Source: Heliocidaris erythrogramma (lineage: Eukaryota; Echinodermata; Echinoidea; Camarodonta; Echinometridae). From it: DNA of 64,000 bases. Under the pieces are notes generated by a model, which was not told the origin of the DNA, searched no databases, and was given only the letters and a program-made list of their open reading frames with translations. The stretch is from assembly GCA_025617745.1 (NCBI GenBank), contig CM046853.1, positions 63,869,024-63,933,023 on the forward strand, read 5' to 3'. Of this stretch, positions 1 through 12,299 are shown piece by piece. Numbering within the stretch: the first letter of the stretch is position 1; the number at the start of each line of letters is the position of its first letter. The position numbers were made by a program, and so were the translations under genes.

Positions 1-651
1 GCCCTATTTTGAACTACCAAATGGGATTCGAGAATCCTGTTTTTCGTTTACGTGTTATCTCTATGGGAAATATTTTAGTCTATCGGTAAAGCACATGACT
101 ACCATGGTCAAGGTACCTGGTTCGATCCCCGGGGTCGATTTTTTTTTTTTTTTTTTTTTTGCTTCTTTTTGCCTGTCATTTTACCATCCTCTTCGACTAT
201 TATAACATAAACAATCACAAATCATGTAATAAACTTCCTTATTTTCCATGTTATGTCTATTAGAAAGTAATGTGCAGTAGTTTGTGTACAACCCTATGGA
301 AATTATGATTTCCTGTCCTGTATTAGAGCTATGGGGTTAATCTCCCAAGTATCCTGTATCATCATCACCGTCATGATCATCATCGCTATTATTATATCCA
401 TCGCCATCATCATTATATCATTATAATCATCATAATCACCATGATCATCTTCACCATAATCGTTTTACAATGACCGTTACACATTTTGCTACATTCCTGT
501 CCTCAAGAAGCATCTCCATTCATGGCATTTCTTGACATCCTATCTTCAGTTTAGCATTTCCCCATTATTATGATCATCCTGATTACAATCATGATCGTAC
601 AAATTGAAAGACAGACCACCTAATTCGTCCTCATGACGAATTAACATCTAG
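1..651 (+). mobile_element. Helitron-like repeat, copy 1 (3' part)
   Basis: This is the 3' part of a 1.8-2.0 kb repeat family present five times in the first 11 kb. It carries a tRNA-like module, a poly-T run, a CAT/ATC-rich microsatellite (about 358-470), and a 3' end with gacagaccacct, a short hairpin (621-643) and CTAG followed by T. A hairpin plus CTRR|T is the classic Helitron 3' signature. No coding capacity is seen, so it would be a non-autonomous copy. The window edge cuts its 5' part. Confidence 0.55.
65..138 (+). ncRNA. tRNA-like module in repeat copy 1
   Basis: The module has a box-A-like segment, an anticodon-arm-like stem-loop, and a strong B box (GGTTCGATCC) followed at once by a long T run that could end Pol III transcription. 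The acceptor stem does not pair, so this is a tRNA-derived (SINE-head-like) module rather than a tRNA gene. Sequence outside the modules is shared with the other repeat copies. Confidence 0.5.
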
Positions 652-2452
652 TTATTTATTTCTTCTTTTTATAACAAATTCTTGTGGCCACCATATCTCA
701 AAATCGGCCAGGTCACTATCATCGAGTTTCATGTCATGTATGAGGTCAATCATGGACATGATCCATTAAGCTTTTGGAGGTCATCAGGTCATCGTGACGT
801 CATCAAGACGCCATTTTGTAAATTTTCAAGATCGATTATATCTTCATAATCGATCATCCAAAATCAACCATATTCACATCACATAAACTTCACATGACGG
901 GTCATCAAGTCATGTCCTCACAGGTCATCTAGAGGTCAGGACGTGCGTGTACGCGCGCGTCAAAATTTAAAAATGCTCAAAATCAAGTAGGATCAAGTCT
1001 GCACACGTTTCAGGTCATTTTCAGCATTTCAAAAATGTTCGTGCGTAAGCGTCCGCGCGCGCGTAAAACGCGCGCGCAAGTCGTAAATAACGTTAAAACG
1101 CTGTTTTTTTCGATTGATTTGCAATTCTGACACTTTTTTTCATCATTTCCATCAACTTGGAATCAATTTCAATCAATAATAAGGTCGTACGGGCGCGTCA
1201 AACTTCAAAATCCGTGCGCGCATCTATGGCGAAAATAATGTAAAAACGTGCAAAAACATGCCTCTACAAAATTAACTCTAGCTCTTTAAATAGTCCACAA
1301 ACCCCCCAATTTTTTTTCATCATCAGGTAGGGTATGAATCATAGATTTCATTTCATGTATCATTTGACCCTTATAAACATTATGACGTCATCAAAATGGC
1401 GCCAGAATTCAAAATTTCCAATTTGCATGTTTTGACGTCATCACATTCATGGAAATTTGGCTCTGGATTCGTAATTATTGGTCGTTTTTCACCCAGATTT
1501 TAATATGTTGTAGCTGAGGCAATTTCCTACCAAATCAGTTGCCGCCATTTTTCATTTGATGACGTCATCATATTGAAATTTTCAATTAAAAACGACATGT
1601 CAGAATTTCCCTTTTTGCGTGTCATGTCTATGGAAGATGATTTTTTTTCGAATCATGAATCTACATGACATCGTTCTCTGAGCAGTATCTCAGTTATTTT
1701 TGGTCTATTTCCTTCCAGATTTTAATATGTTGTAGCTGAGACTATAAGCTTTTATTAGTAAGCCCTCCAATTTTTGATCAGATGTCGGGATCATGCCCAA
1801 TTTTGAACTACCAAATGGGATTTGAGAATCCCGTTTTTCGTTTACGTGTTATCTCTATGGGAAATATTTTGGTCTATTGGTCAAAGCACTTGCCTCCCAT
1901 GCAGGTGACCCAGGTTCGATCCCCGGTGGGTCCATAACAATTTTTTTTTTTGCTTTTTTTTGCCTGTCATTTTACCATCCTCTTCGACTATTGTAACATA
2001 AAAAATCACAAATCATGTAATAAACTGCCATATTTTCCGTATTATGTCTATTAGAAAGTAGTGTACAGTAGTTTGTATACAACCCTACGGAAATTGTGAT
2101 TTCCTGTCCTGTATTAGAGCTATATGGTTAATCTCCCAAGTATCCTGTATCATCATCATTATTATCATCACCATCATGATCATCATCGCTATTATTATAT
2201 CATCATCATCATCATTCTATCATTATAATCATCATAATCACCATTATCATCATCACCATAAACATTTTACAATGACCGTTGCACATTTTGCTACATTCCT
2301 GTCCTCACGAAACATCTCCATTCATGGTATTCTTGACATCCTATCTTCAGTTTACCATTTCCCCATTATTATAATCATCCTGATTACAATCATGATCGTA
2401 CAAATTGAAAGACAGATCACCTAATTCGTCCTCATGACGAATTAAATTCTAG
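652..2452 (+). mobile_element. Helitron-like repeat, copy 2 (subfamily B)
   Basis: This unit lies head-to-tail with copy 1 and ends in a hairpin plus CTAG|T (2449-2452). It contains four perfect TGACGTCA palindromes (795, 1383, 1433, 1560), alternating CG-rich runs (about 940-1220), the tRNA-like module, poly-T and an ATC-rich microsatellite. It lacks the 5' palindromic tip seen on copies 3 and 4. Short open frames across the microsatellite are low-complexity and not genes. Confidence 0.6.
1859..1933 (+). ncRNA. tRNA-like module in repeat copy 2 (Gly-CCC-like)
   Basis: The anticodon-like stem CTTGC (1889-1893) pairs with GCAGG (1901-1905) around a 7-nt loop with CCC at the anticodon position. 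The B box GGTTCGATCC is intact and a T10 run follows at about 1941. The 5' and 3' acceptor halves do not pair, so a functional tRNA is unlikely; a Pol III-promoted repeat module fits better. Confidence 0.5.
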
Positions 2453-2556
2453 TTATTCTTTGTATTTATACTTCTATCAACTTCCCTTTCTTTATTTCCT
2501 TGTATTTTTCTATTCTTTCCTACTTTCATCTTTTCATCTATCTTTACCTCTTTATT

Positions 2557-4478
2557 AGGTGGTCTGTCGGTATCGACAGATCACCTTTTAATTTTGTCAG
2601 AATTTTCTTCTTTATTTCTTCTTTTTAGGTGGTCTGTCGGTATCGACAGATCACCTATTAATTTTGTCAAGATTTTTCTTTATTATTTATTTCTTTTTAA
2701 GACAAATTTTTGTTCCCACCAAATCTCAAAATCGGCCAGGTCAATATCATCGAGTTTCATGTCATGTATGAGGTCAATCATGGATATGGTCCATTAAGCT
2801 TTTGGAGGTCATCCGGTCATCGTGACGTCATCAAGACGCCATTTTGTAAATTTACAAGATAGATTATATCTTCATAATCGATCATCAAAAATCAACTATA
2901 TTCACATCACATAAACTACACATGACGGGTCATCAAGTCATGTCCTCACAGTTCACCTAGAGGTCAGGACGTGCGCGTACGCGCACGTCAAAATTTAAAA
3001 ATGCTCAAAATCACGTAGGATCAAGTCTGCACACGTTTCAGGTCATTTTGAGCATTTCAAAAATGTCCGTGCGTAAGCGTCCGCGCGCGCGTTTTACGCG
3101 CGCGCAAGTCGTAAATAACATTAAAAGGCCGTTTTTTCGATTGATTTGCAATCCTGACACTTTTCTTCATCATTTCCATCAACTTGGAATCAATTTCAAT
3201 CAATAATAAGGTCGTACGGGCGCGTCAAAGTTCAAAATCCGTGCGCGCATCTATGGCGAAAATAACGTAAAAACGTGCAAAAACATGCCTCTACAAAATT
3301 AACTCTAGCTCTTTAAATAGTCCACAAACCCCCCAATTTTTTGTCATCATCAGGTAGGGTATGAATCACAGATTTCATTTCATGTATCATTTGACCCTTA
3401 TAAACATTATGATGTCATCAAAATGGCGCCAGAAATCAAAATTTCCATTTTTCATGTTTTGACGTCATCACATTTATGCAAATTTGGCTCTAGATTCGTA
3501 ATTATTGGTCGTTTTTCGCCCAGATTTTGATATGTTATAGCTGAGACAATTCTCTACAAGATCAGTTACCACCGTTTTCCATTTTGATGACGTAATCATA
3601 TTGAAATTTTCAATTAAAAACGACATGTCAGAATTTCCCCTTTTTGCGTGTTATGTCTATGGAAGATGATTTTTTTTCGAATCATGAATCTACATGACAT
3701 CGTTCTCTGAGCAGTATCTCAGTTATTTTTGGTCTATTTCCTTCCAGATTTTAATATGTTGTAGCTGAGACTATAAGCTTTTATTAGTAAGCCCTCCAAT
3801 TTTTGATCAGATGTCGGGATCATGCCCAATTTTGAACTACCAAATGGGATTTGAGAATCCCGTTTTTCGTTTACGTGTTATCTCTATGGGAAATATTTTG
3901 GTCTATTGGTCAAAGCACTTGCCTCCCATGCAGGTGACCCAGGTTCGATCCCCGGTGGGTCCATAACAATTTTTTTTTTTTTGCTTTTTTTTTGCCTGTC
4001 ATTTTACCATCCTCTTCGACTATTGTAACATAAAAAATCACAAATCATGTAATAAACTGCCATATTTTCCGTATTATGTCTATTAGAAAGTAGTGTACAG
4101 TAGTTTGTGTACAACCCTACGGAAATTGTGATTTCCTGTCCTGTATTAGAGCTATATGGTTAATCTCCCAAGTATCCTGTATCATCATCATTATTATCAT
4201 CACCATCATGATCATCATCGCTATTATTATATCATCATCATCATTCTATCATTATAATCATCATAGTCACCATTATCATCATCACCATAAACATTAAATG
4301 ACCGTTACACATTTTGCTACATTCCTGTCCTCACGAAACATCTCCATTCATGGTATTCTTGACATCCTATCTTCAGTTTACCATTTCCCCATTATTATGA
4401 TCATCCTGATTACAATCATGATCGTACAAATTGAAAGACAGATCACCTAATTCGTCCTCATGACGAATTAAATTCTAG
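2557..4478 (+). mobile_element. Helitron-like repeat, copy 3 (full length, subfamily B)
   Basis: The 5' tip is a hairpin-forming palindrome (AGGTGGTCTGTCGG with its complement) present twice in tandem at 2557 and 2637. The body matches copy 2 closely, and the 3' end is subterminal gacagatcacct, hairpin, then CTAG|T (4475-4478). The 5' and 3' subterminal sequences are inverted complements, as in Helitron2/Helentron-type elements. No Rep or helicase frame is present. Confidence 0.6.
3888..3963 (+). ncRNA. tRNA-like module in repeat copy 3
   Basis: Same sequence as the copy 2 module: paired anticodon-like arm with a CCC loop, intact B box, then a T12 run. Acceptor pairing is absent. Confidence 0.5.
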
Positions 4479-4975
4479 TTTTTCTTCTTTCTCTTCTCTT
4501 TCTATCTTTTCCTTATGTTATTCTTTGTTTTTAATTTTCTATCATTTTTTCCTTCTTTATATATTGCTTATGTTTTTCTTTGTTTGATTTTCCTTTCGCT
4601 TCAACTTTCTGTCTTTCCCTGTTATTTGTTTTGATCTTCTCTTCTCTTTTTATCTTTTCCTTTGTTATTCTTTGATTTTATCCTCATCTTCTCTTCTTTT
4701 ATCTTGTTTCCCTTTATCATTCTCCTTCTCTCATCTTTCCTTCTACCATACCCTATGTGTTTTCTTATTTTCTCCTTTTATCTTACCTTTTTATCACTCC
4801 TTTGTTTCTTTGTTTGCTTGTTTTGATCCTTCTATTCTCTATCTTTCTGATTCTGTCATCTTATTCTCTTTCCTCCTTATATATTCTTATATTTTTCTGT
4901 ATTTTACTCCTTATTTCTCCTTTCCTTATTATTCTGTTTTTCTTTGATTTGTCTTCTTTAATCTTCTTTCAGAAG
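4479..4975. repeat. pyrimidine-rich low-complexity tract
   Basis: About 500 bases are almost wholly C and T on the plus strand (ttct, ctttc and tatctt variants). Overlapping frames rich in Leu, Phe and Ser here are compositional artefacts. No gene or element is visible. Confidence 0.8.
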
Positions 4976-5089
4976 GGCGCGCTGTTATTGCACAGAATCA
5001 GAAGCCTACCACTTTCAGCGCAAAACTAAACTAAACTTCCTTCAAAACCGTGATTCTGGGCAAAAAAATGTTCACATGAACGCAGCCTT

Positions 5090-5600
5090 ATACCCCTTTC
5101 AAACCAGTTTCCCTGCTTAAATTCCCCTGTGAAAATCTTCAAATTTTACGAGCACGAATTCCTTAGGTTACACGGGGAAGTACAGGAGCACCATTCAGAC
5201 CGACCTCACTTCCCCGGGAAAGCTGCCATTGGTTACGAATTCCACATTCAATCGGCCGGAAGTTAGGTCAGATTTAGGGCGCGCGTGTTTGTGTTTTCGT
5301 GCGGGGTTAATGAGAGTCGATGCGACGACATGGGATCATAATGTGACCGGCCAGAAGTAATAATTGATTGCTGACCTATTTCACCAGGGAAGTTCTCCGC
5401 CGACCCTTTCAAACCAACACTCACCCGCTTAAACTCTCTTCCCCTGCGTAAGTTCTCCAACTGGGTATGTGGAGAAGTTACGCAGGGAAGTTAAGCGGGT
5501 GACTTTTCCCTTGTCCTTTTCAGACCAAACCTTTACCCGCGTAACTGTAAACTTACGCGGGGAACTTAAGTGGTAAGTGTTTGGTTTGAAAAGGGGTATT
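5090..5600. mobile_element. MITE with TIRs
   Basis: The left end (ataccccTTTCaaacca) is mirrored by the right end (tggtttgaaaaggggtat). Internal segments of the form 'acttacgcggggaa' and 'ttaagcgggtga' also recur in both orientations. There is no transposase frame, so it is likely a non-autonomous DNA transposon. Confidence 0.55.
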
Positions 5601-6138
5601 AGACAGTGATTTTTATCTTTTACAGTCCTTGGGTCTTGATGAGGACCTCAGCTGCCACAACCTCTTATAGAGCACTTTATACAATCATTACTTAATTGGT
5701 GACACACTGCATGAAGACCGAGTACCTTGAAAACATTTGAGTACATACATGTACATGTAGATGAAATTGTGAGCGAGAAAAAATATGGCCTTATTCCATC
5801 TTGATTGAAAGTGTTTTGATTCTTTCTCATTCATGCAAAAACCATACTTACTTGTATATTTGAAGATATTGCAGAATATATTAATTAGTTACAGAAGCAT
5901 TCAAATTCCCCATTGTTTAGCTTCATGTGTGCCACAACATTAGCAATGCTTTATCTTTTTGATGGTTGGCTTAACATCATCTACTCAATACTGTTAAAAA
6001 ATTATTCCTTGATTTAAAAGCAGTTTGGATACAATTTACATAGGAATTATTGATTCAGGGTGACTGAAATGTAAGTGAATCTTTTTTTTTATGGTTGAAA
6101 ATCATTAAAAAATGCTATGGTGGCCCTGATTATTATCC
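5601..6138. other. intergenic, nothing recognised
   Basis: AT-rich sequence without a supported gene or element. One 60-residue minus-strand open frame (5648-5830) has no recognisable features. Confidence 0.5.
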
Positions 6139-6625
6139 CGGGGGGGGGGGGGGGGGGGGCCCACTCAGATATATATATGGGTGTACACATGCGCGTCCAA
6201 GAAAACGCGTAAAAGGGGTCCTTTTTTCAGGTGGAACGCGTTACGCGTTAAGGGGTCCAAAAACGCTGATTTTCAACAAAAAGGGGTGTTTTTTACTAAT
6301 CTGGCCGAACACGTTTAGGGGGTATATTTTTCACTTTGGCACCAATATGTAAATGGGACATTAACCTGTTGACTACTGAATGAAAGGCTATCCTGAATTT
6401 AAGTCAATGTAGGTTGGTTTATCTTGTTGAGGGATTCAAATTTGAACAAACCTGTTCAGGGGGTTATATTTAAGTCAAACCTGTTTAGGGGGGTTGAATG
6501 ATGAAAAACCACGCAAAAATCCTCGTTTAGGGGTCTTTTTTCATCCAAGTATAAAACCTGTTTAGGGGGTATTTTGAAAACCCATGGACACGCATGTGTA
6601 CACCCATATATCTGAGTGCCCCCCC
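6139..6625. mobile_element. MITE with G-run termini
   Basis: The left end (G-run, ccactcagatatatatatgg, gtgtacacatgcg) is the inverted complement of the right end (cgcatgtgtacacccatata, tctgagtgccccccc). The interior holds several 'cctgtttaggggg' variants. It has no coding frame. The 20-base G run at the left terminus is also the least reliable part of the assembly. Confidence 0.65.
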
Positions 6626-7374
6626 GAGCAATTGGTGAAAGAAAATGACAAGTCTATCTGTTACATATACATGTATGTGACATCGGCACTGAAAAAATTT
6701 AAACAAACTGGCTCCAACACATGCAAGACAATTTCTTTTATATTCTGTCCTTGGGCAGGGTAGTTAGAGTGGGCATTTTAAAGAATAACTTCTTGACAGA
6801 AAGGACCATTTGTCATTTATCAGTTATATTCAGCTTTGTATTCATCTTCAGAGGCCCCTTTCTCATTCTCGTACTCATTTTCCCAATATTATCATTTTGC
6901 TGAACTCATGATGGTTCATATTTTTCCTGTCTGTTAAAATAATCTGTTTTTTGTTTCATAATTCCTCTTCTTCCTGTTCCCCTCTTCTTCCCTTTTGTCT
7001 CTTGCCTCATAATACTATAGGCCCCTATTTCATCTCGGGAACCACAGACAAAGGTTTGGAATAGAATATCATTATCCTATAACCTCTTCATGTATTAAAA
7101 TGACTTGCTCTTATAAACATCAGTGATTTATGTGAATCATTCTGAATACCTATTATAGCCTTTCTACCATGTATCTTTGTGTACCCAGACCGACATGTAG
7201 TACTGCATATACCCTATGGACAATTCGACCAAAATAGACACGCTCTACTAAGTTTTTTTTGTATAAGGTTACCACCTTTGAATAACACAGTGATATTCAG
7301 AACTCATAAGGTAGTGTCCGAATATCTTGGGGGGCACAATTAACTCTCTTTGCAAAGGCTTATTAGGTGGTCTG
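6626..7374. other. intergenic, nothing recognised
   Basis: No supported gene or repeat. The next repeat array begins at 7375. Confidence 0.5.
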
Positions 7375-9284
7375 TCGTAGTCGACAGACCACCTCTTAAT
7401 TTCGTCAGAATTTTCTTTATTATTTATTAGGTGGTCTGTCGTAGTCGACAGACCACCTCTTAATTTCGTCAGAATTTTCTTTATTATTTATTTATTATTT
7501 ATTTTTATTTTTCCACCACTTTCTTGTTACCATGATTCCTCAATATCGGCTGAGTCAATTTTTATCAAAATCTCTACAGTCATGAGGACATATCAGATCA
7601 AGGTCGGGTATCTATTTCAAGGTCATCAGGTCATCGTGACGTCATCCAGGCGCCATTTTGTGAAATCACATTATCAATCATATCTTCATAACGAGTCATC
7701 AAAAATGAACCATATTTGACATACATTAAATTCAGGTCAAGGGTCGACATAAAATGTCATCAAAATCCGCGCGCACATCATGACGCGCACGTACGCGCGC
7801 GTCAAAATTTAAAAATGGTCAAAATCACTTTTTAATCAAATTAGAGTATTGTTCAGGACATTTTAAGCATTTAAAAATTTTCCGTCCGTGCGCGTCCGTG
7901 CGCGCGTTATGGGCGCACGCAGCGCGTAGAGAACGTAAAAACGCTGTTTTTTCGCATGTTACGTCTTCCTGACACTATTCTTGACAATTTCCAACTATTT
8001 ACAGTCAATATCGACCTTCCATAATGCCACACGCGCGCGTCAAATTTCAAAATCCGTGCGCGCGTCTATGGCAAAAATAACGTAAAAACGTGAAAAACAT
8101 GCCTCTACAAAATTAACTCTAGCTCTTTAAATAGTCCAGAAACCTCCCAATTTTTTTTCATCATCAGGTAGGGTATAAATCATAGATTTCATTTCATGTA
8201 TCATTTGACCCATATATACATTATGACGTCATCAAAATGGCGCCGGAATTCAAAATTTCCATTTTTCATGTTTTGACGTCATCACATTCATGCAAATTTG
8301 GCTCTAGATTCTTAATTATTGGTAGTTTTTCGCCCAGATTTCGATATGTTATAGCTGAGACAATTCTCTACAACATGAGTGCTCATTATTATTCATTTGG
8401 ATGACGTCATCACACTGAAATTTTCAATTAAAGACGACATGTCAGAATTGTCCCTATTTGCGTGTTATGTCTATGGAAGATGATTTTTTTTCGAATCATG
8501 AATCTACATGACATCGTTCTCTGAGCTGTATCTCAGTTATTTTTGGTCTATTTCCTTCCAGATTTTAATATGTTGTAGCTGAGACTATAAGCTTTCAGTA
8601 AGGTGGTCTCCAAATTTTGATCAGATGTCGGGATCATGCCCTATTTTGAACTACCAAATGGGATTCGAGAATCCTGTTTTTCGTTTACGTGTTATCTCTA
8701 TGGGAAATATTTTAGTCTAACGGTAAAGCACATGACTACCATGGTCAAGGTACCTGGTTCGATCCCCGGGGCCGATTTTTTTTTTTTTTTTTTTTTGCTT
8801 CTTTTTGCCTGTCATTTTACCATCCTCTTCGACTATTATAACATAAACAATCACAAATCATGTAATAAACTGCCTTATTTTCCATGTTATGTCTATTAGA
8901 AAGTAATGTGCAGTAGTTTGTGTACAACCTTATGGAAATTGTGATTTCCTGTCCTGTATTAGAGCTATGGGGTTAATCTCCCAAGTATCCTGTATCATCA
9001 TCACCGTCATGATCATCATCGCTATTATTATATCCATCGCCATCATCATATCATTATAATCATCATAATCACCATTATCATCTTCACCATAATCGTTTTA
9101 CAATGACCGTTACACATTTTGCTACATTCCTGTCCTCAAGAAGCATCTCCATTCATGGCATTTCTTGACATCCTATCTTCAGTTTAGCATTTCCCCATTA
9201 TTATGATCATCCTGATTACAATCATGATCGTACAAATTGAAAGACAGACCACCTAATTCGTCCTCATGACGAATTAAAATCTAG
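7375..9284 (+). mobile_element. Helitron-like repeat, copy 4 (full length, subfamily A)
   Basis: The 5' tip palindrome (AGGTGGTCTGTCG, tag, complement) occurs twice with a 54-bp period (7375 and 7429). The body includes TGACGTCA sites, CG-alternating runs, the tRNA-like module, poly-T and microsatellite. The 3' end is gacagaccacct, hairpin, CTAG|T (9281-9284). It is nearly identical to copy 5. Confidence 0.6.
8702..8775 (+). ncRNA. tRNA-like module in repeat copy 4
   Basis: Box-A-like segment, a four-to-five-pair stem (ATGAC/GTCAA) around loop TACCATG, B box GGTTCGATCC, then an 18-T run. The anticodon arm differs at almost every position from that of copies 2 and 3 yet still pairs. Confidence 0.5.
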
Positions 9285-11081
9285 TTTATTATTTATTTTT
9301 ATTTTTCCACCACTTTCTTGTTACCATGATTCCTCAATATCGGCTGAGTCAATTTTATCAAAATCTCTACAGTCATGAGGACATATCAGATCAAGGTCGG
9401 GTATCTATTTCAAGGTCATCAGGTCATCGTGACGTCATCCAGGCGCCATTTTGTGAAATCACATTATCAATCATATCTTCATAACGAGTCATCAAAAATG
9501 AACCATATTTGACATACATTAAATTCAGGTCAAGGGTCGACATAAAATGTCATCAAAATCCGCGCGCACATCATGACGCGCACGTACGCGCGCGTCAAAA
9601 TTTAAAAATGGTCAAAATCACTTTTTAATCAAATTAGAGTATTGCTCAGGACATTTTAAGCATTTAAAAATTTTCCGTCCGTGCGCGTCCGTGCGCGCGT
9701 TATGCGCGCACGCAGCGCGTAGAGAACGTAAAAACGCTGTTTTTTCGCATGTTACGTCTTCCTGACACTATTCTTGACAATTTCCAACTATTTACAGTCA
9801 ATATCGACCTTCCATAATGCCACACGCGCGCGTCAAATTTCAAAATCCGTGCGCGCGTCTATGGCAAAAATAACGTAAAAACGTGAAAAACATGCCTCTA
9901 CAAAATTAACTCTAGCTCTTGAAATAGTCCAGAAACCTCCCAATTTTTTTTCATCATCAGGTAGGGTATAAATCATAGATTTCATTTCATGTATCATTTG
10001 ACCCTTATATACATTATGACGTCATCAAAATGGCGCCGGAATTCAAAATTTCTATTTTTCATGTTTTGACGTCATCACATTCATGCAAATTTGGCTCTAG
10101 ATTCTTAATTATTGGTAGTTTTTCGCCCAGATTTCGATATGTTATAGCTGAGACAATTCTCTACAACATGAGTGCTCATTATTATTCATTTGGATGACGT
10201 CATCACACTGAAATTTTCAATTAAAGACGACATGTCAGAATTGTCCCTATTTGCGTGTTATGTCTATGGAAGATGATTTTTTTTCGAATCATGAATCTAC
10301 ATGACATCGTTCTCTGAGCTGTATCTCAGTTATTTTTGGTCTATTTCCTTCCAGATTTTAATATGTTGTAGCTGAGACTATAAGCTTTCAGTAAGGTGGT
10401 CTCCAAATTTTGATCAGATGTCGGGATCATGCCCTATTTTGAACTACCAAATGGGATTCGAGAATCCTGTTTTTCGTTTACGTGTTATCTCTATGGGAAA
10501 TATTTTAGTCTATCGGTAAAGCACATGACTACCATGGTCAAGGTACCTGGTTCGATCCCCGGGGCCGATTTTTTTTTTTTTTTTTTTTTGCTTCTTTTTG
10601 CCTGTCATTTTACCATCCTCTTCGACTATTATAACATAAACAATCACAAATCATGTAATAAACTGCCTTATTTTCCATGTTATGTCTATTAGAAAGTAAT
10701 GTGCAGTAGTTTGTGTACAACCTTATGGAAATTGTGATTTCCTGTCCTGTATTAGAGCTATGGGGTTAATCTCCCAAGTATCCTGTATCATCATCACCGT
10801 CATGATCATCATCGCTATTATTATATCCATCGCCATCATCATTATATCATTATAATCATCATAATCACCATTATCATCTTCACCATAATCGTTTTACAGT
10901 GACCGTTACACATTTTGCTTACATTCCTGTCCTCAAGAAACATCTCCATTCATGGCATTTCTTCACATCCTATCTTCAGTTTAGCATTTCCCCATTATTA
11001 TGATCATCCTGATTACAATCATGATCGCACAAATTGAAAGACAGACCACCTAATTCGTCCTCATGACGAATTAAAATCTGG
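9285..11081 (+). mobile_element. Helitron-like repeat, copy 5 (subfamily A)
   Basis: Tandem neighbour of copy 4 at a 1793-bp period, starting inside the T/A-rich stretch that follows the 5' tip in copy 4. Its 3' end is hairpin plus CTGG|T (11078-11081), still a CTRR|T end, and the flank beyond diverges there, which helps define the true element boundary. Confidence 0.6.
10495..10568 (+). ncRNA. tRNA-like module in repeat copy 5
   Basis: Matches the copy 4 module except for one base in the D-arm region, with the same paired anticodon-like stem, B box and following poly-T. Confidence 0.5.
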
Positions 11082-11345
11082 TGGTTAATGGGTCTTTTAA
11101 ATCCACTACAGATAAGATATATAAATGGATCTCAGGTGTATTTCTGGTATGTCTTTGGGATGGCTTCCATGTTGGTATCCACCAGCTTTCAAAGACACAT
11201 GAAGTTGCTTGGTTTCCTTCTAACTCTAATACTGTCTGTGAAAACTACTTAGCTATATGGGCTTTAATTACACCAAATAACTTAACATACATCGTATACA
11301 AAAATCTAGACTGTCAAACTCAACTGTGTCACTTTTCAGTCAGTT

Positions 11346-11890
11346 GGAAAATCCACCCTGATAATTAGTTGATTTGAATAAAAGCAGAAAAATGAGAGAA
11401 ACAGATTAGTGAAAGTTTGAACAAAATCCAAGAAGAAACAAGAAAGTTATTAATTTTTGAAGTTGTAATCAATCAAAAACTAATTGGCAACTCTGTGAGT
11501 TATCTTGCAAGCTCCTCTCCCATTTGCTCAGTACAGAAAATTTCATAAATTTTCATTTTCTTAGTTTCTAATGAAGGAATAGATTTGCTTCATACAGGTT
11601 TTGTGTAAAAACATAAGAGCAATGATTATATATAACATGTAAAGTGCATGTATGTTTGAATATTTTCTTGAGAGAAAATGGAAAGTAATAATTGGGGGGG
11701 GGGGGGGACAGGGAAAATGGGAGAGGAGCTCGCAAGATACGTCATTGAGTTACCAATTTGTGTTTAATTGATTACAACTATAAAAAAAACTTTCTTATTT
11801 CTTACTGTATTTTGCTCAAACCTTCACTGATCCATTTCTTTGATTTTTTGCTTCTTTCAAAACCACGCTGTAATCAGAGTGGACTTTCCC
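11346..11890. mobile_element. foldback MITE, copy 1
   Basis: Long imperfect inverted arms of about 180 bp: the left arm begins ggaaaatccaccctgat and the right arm ends with its complement (ggactttccc). Matching internal blocks include gagagaaacagatta and caagctcctctcccattt. A second copy is at 13462. It is non-coding. Confidence 0.75.
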
Positions 11891-12299
11891 TTTAAAGAGT
11901 ACCAACCACCAAAAAACATTTTACTCTGTATGTCAGAGGTTCCATGTCCTTATACTATATTCAAAATATGGGCTTCAAATATCAATTCTATAAAGAGATA
12001 TTGCAATTTTAATTAGTTAATACACTCTCTATAAGTGTAAAAGTGACTTTGAGTAGACTAATCGATGCACCCGTATGCCCTTGCCAAGATAAGGGCTCAG
12101 ACATACATTAGCATCAAACTCAGAGTTCGTTTCCGTGCAAGCATTTTCCTGTTTTCCACTTTTTCCTTCATACTCCCAATAACTGTTGACCTATAGAATG
12201 CCAGATAAAGTTCTTTGAGGTTCAATTTATAGTACTTTCTATCTGTACACAAATTAATTTTCAGGTGATTGGTACACTTTTAAACAATGAAAGGTAATG

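Noticed and set aside
8636-10692. Identical 87-residue frames in copies 4 and 5
   Set aside because: They pass through the tRNA-like module and poly-T; identity reflects the recent repeat duplication, not coding.
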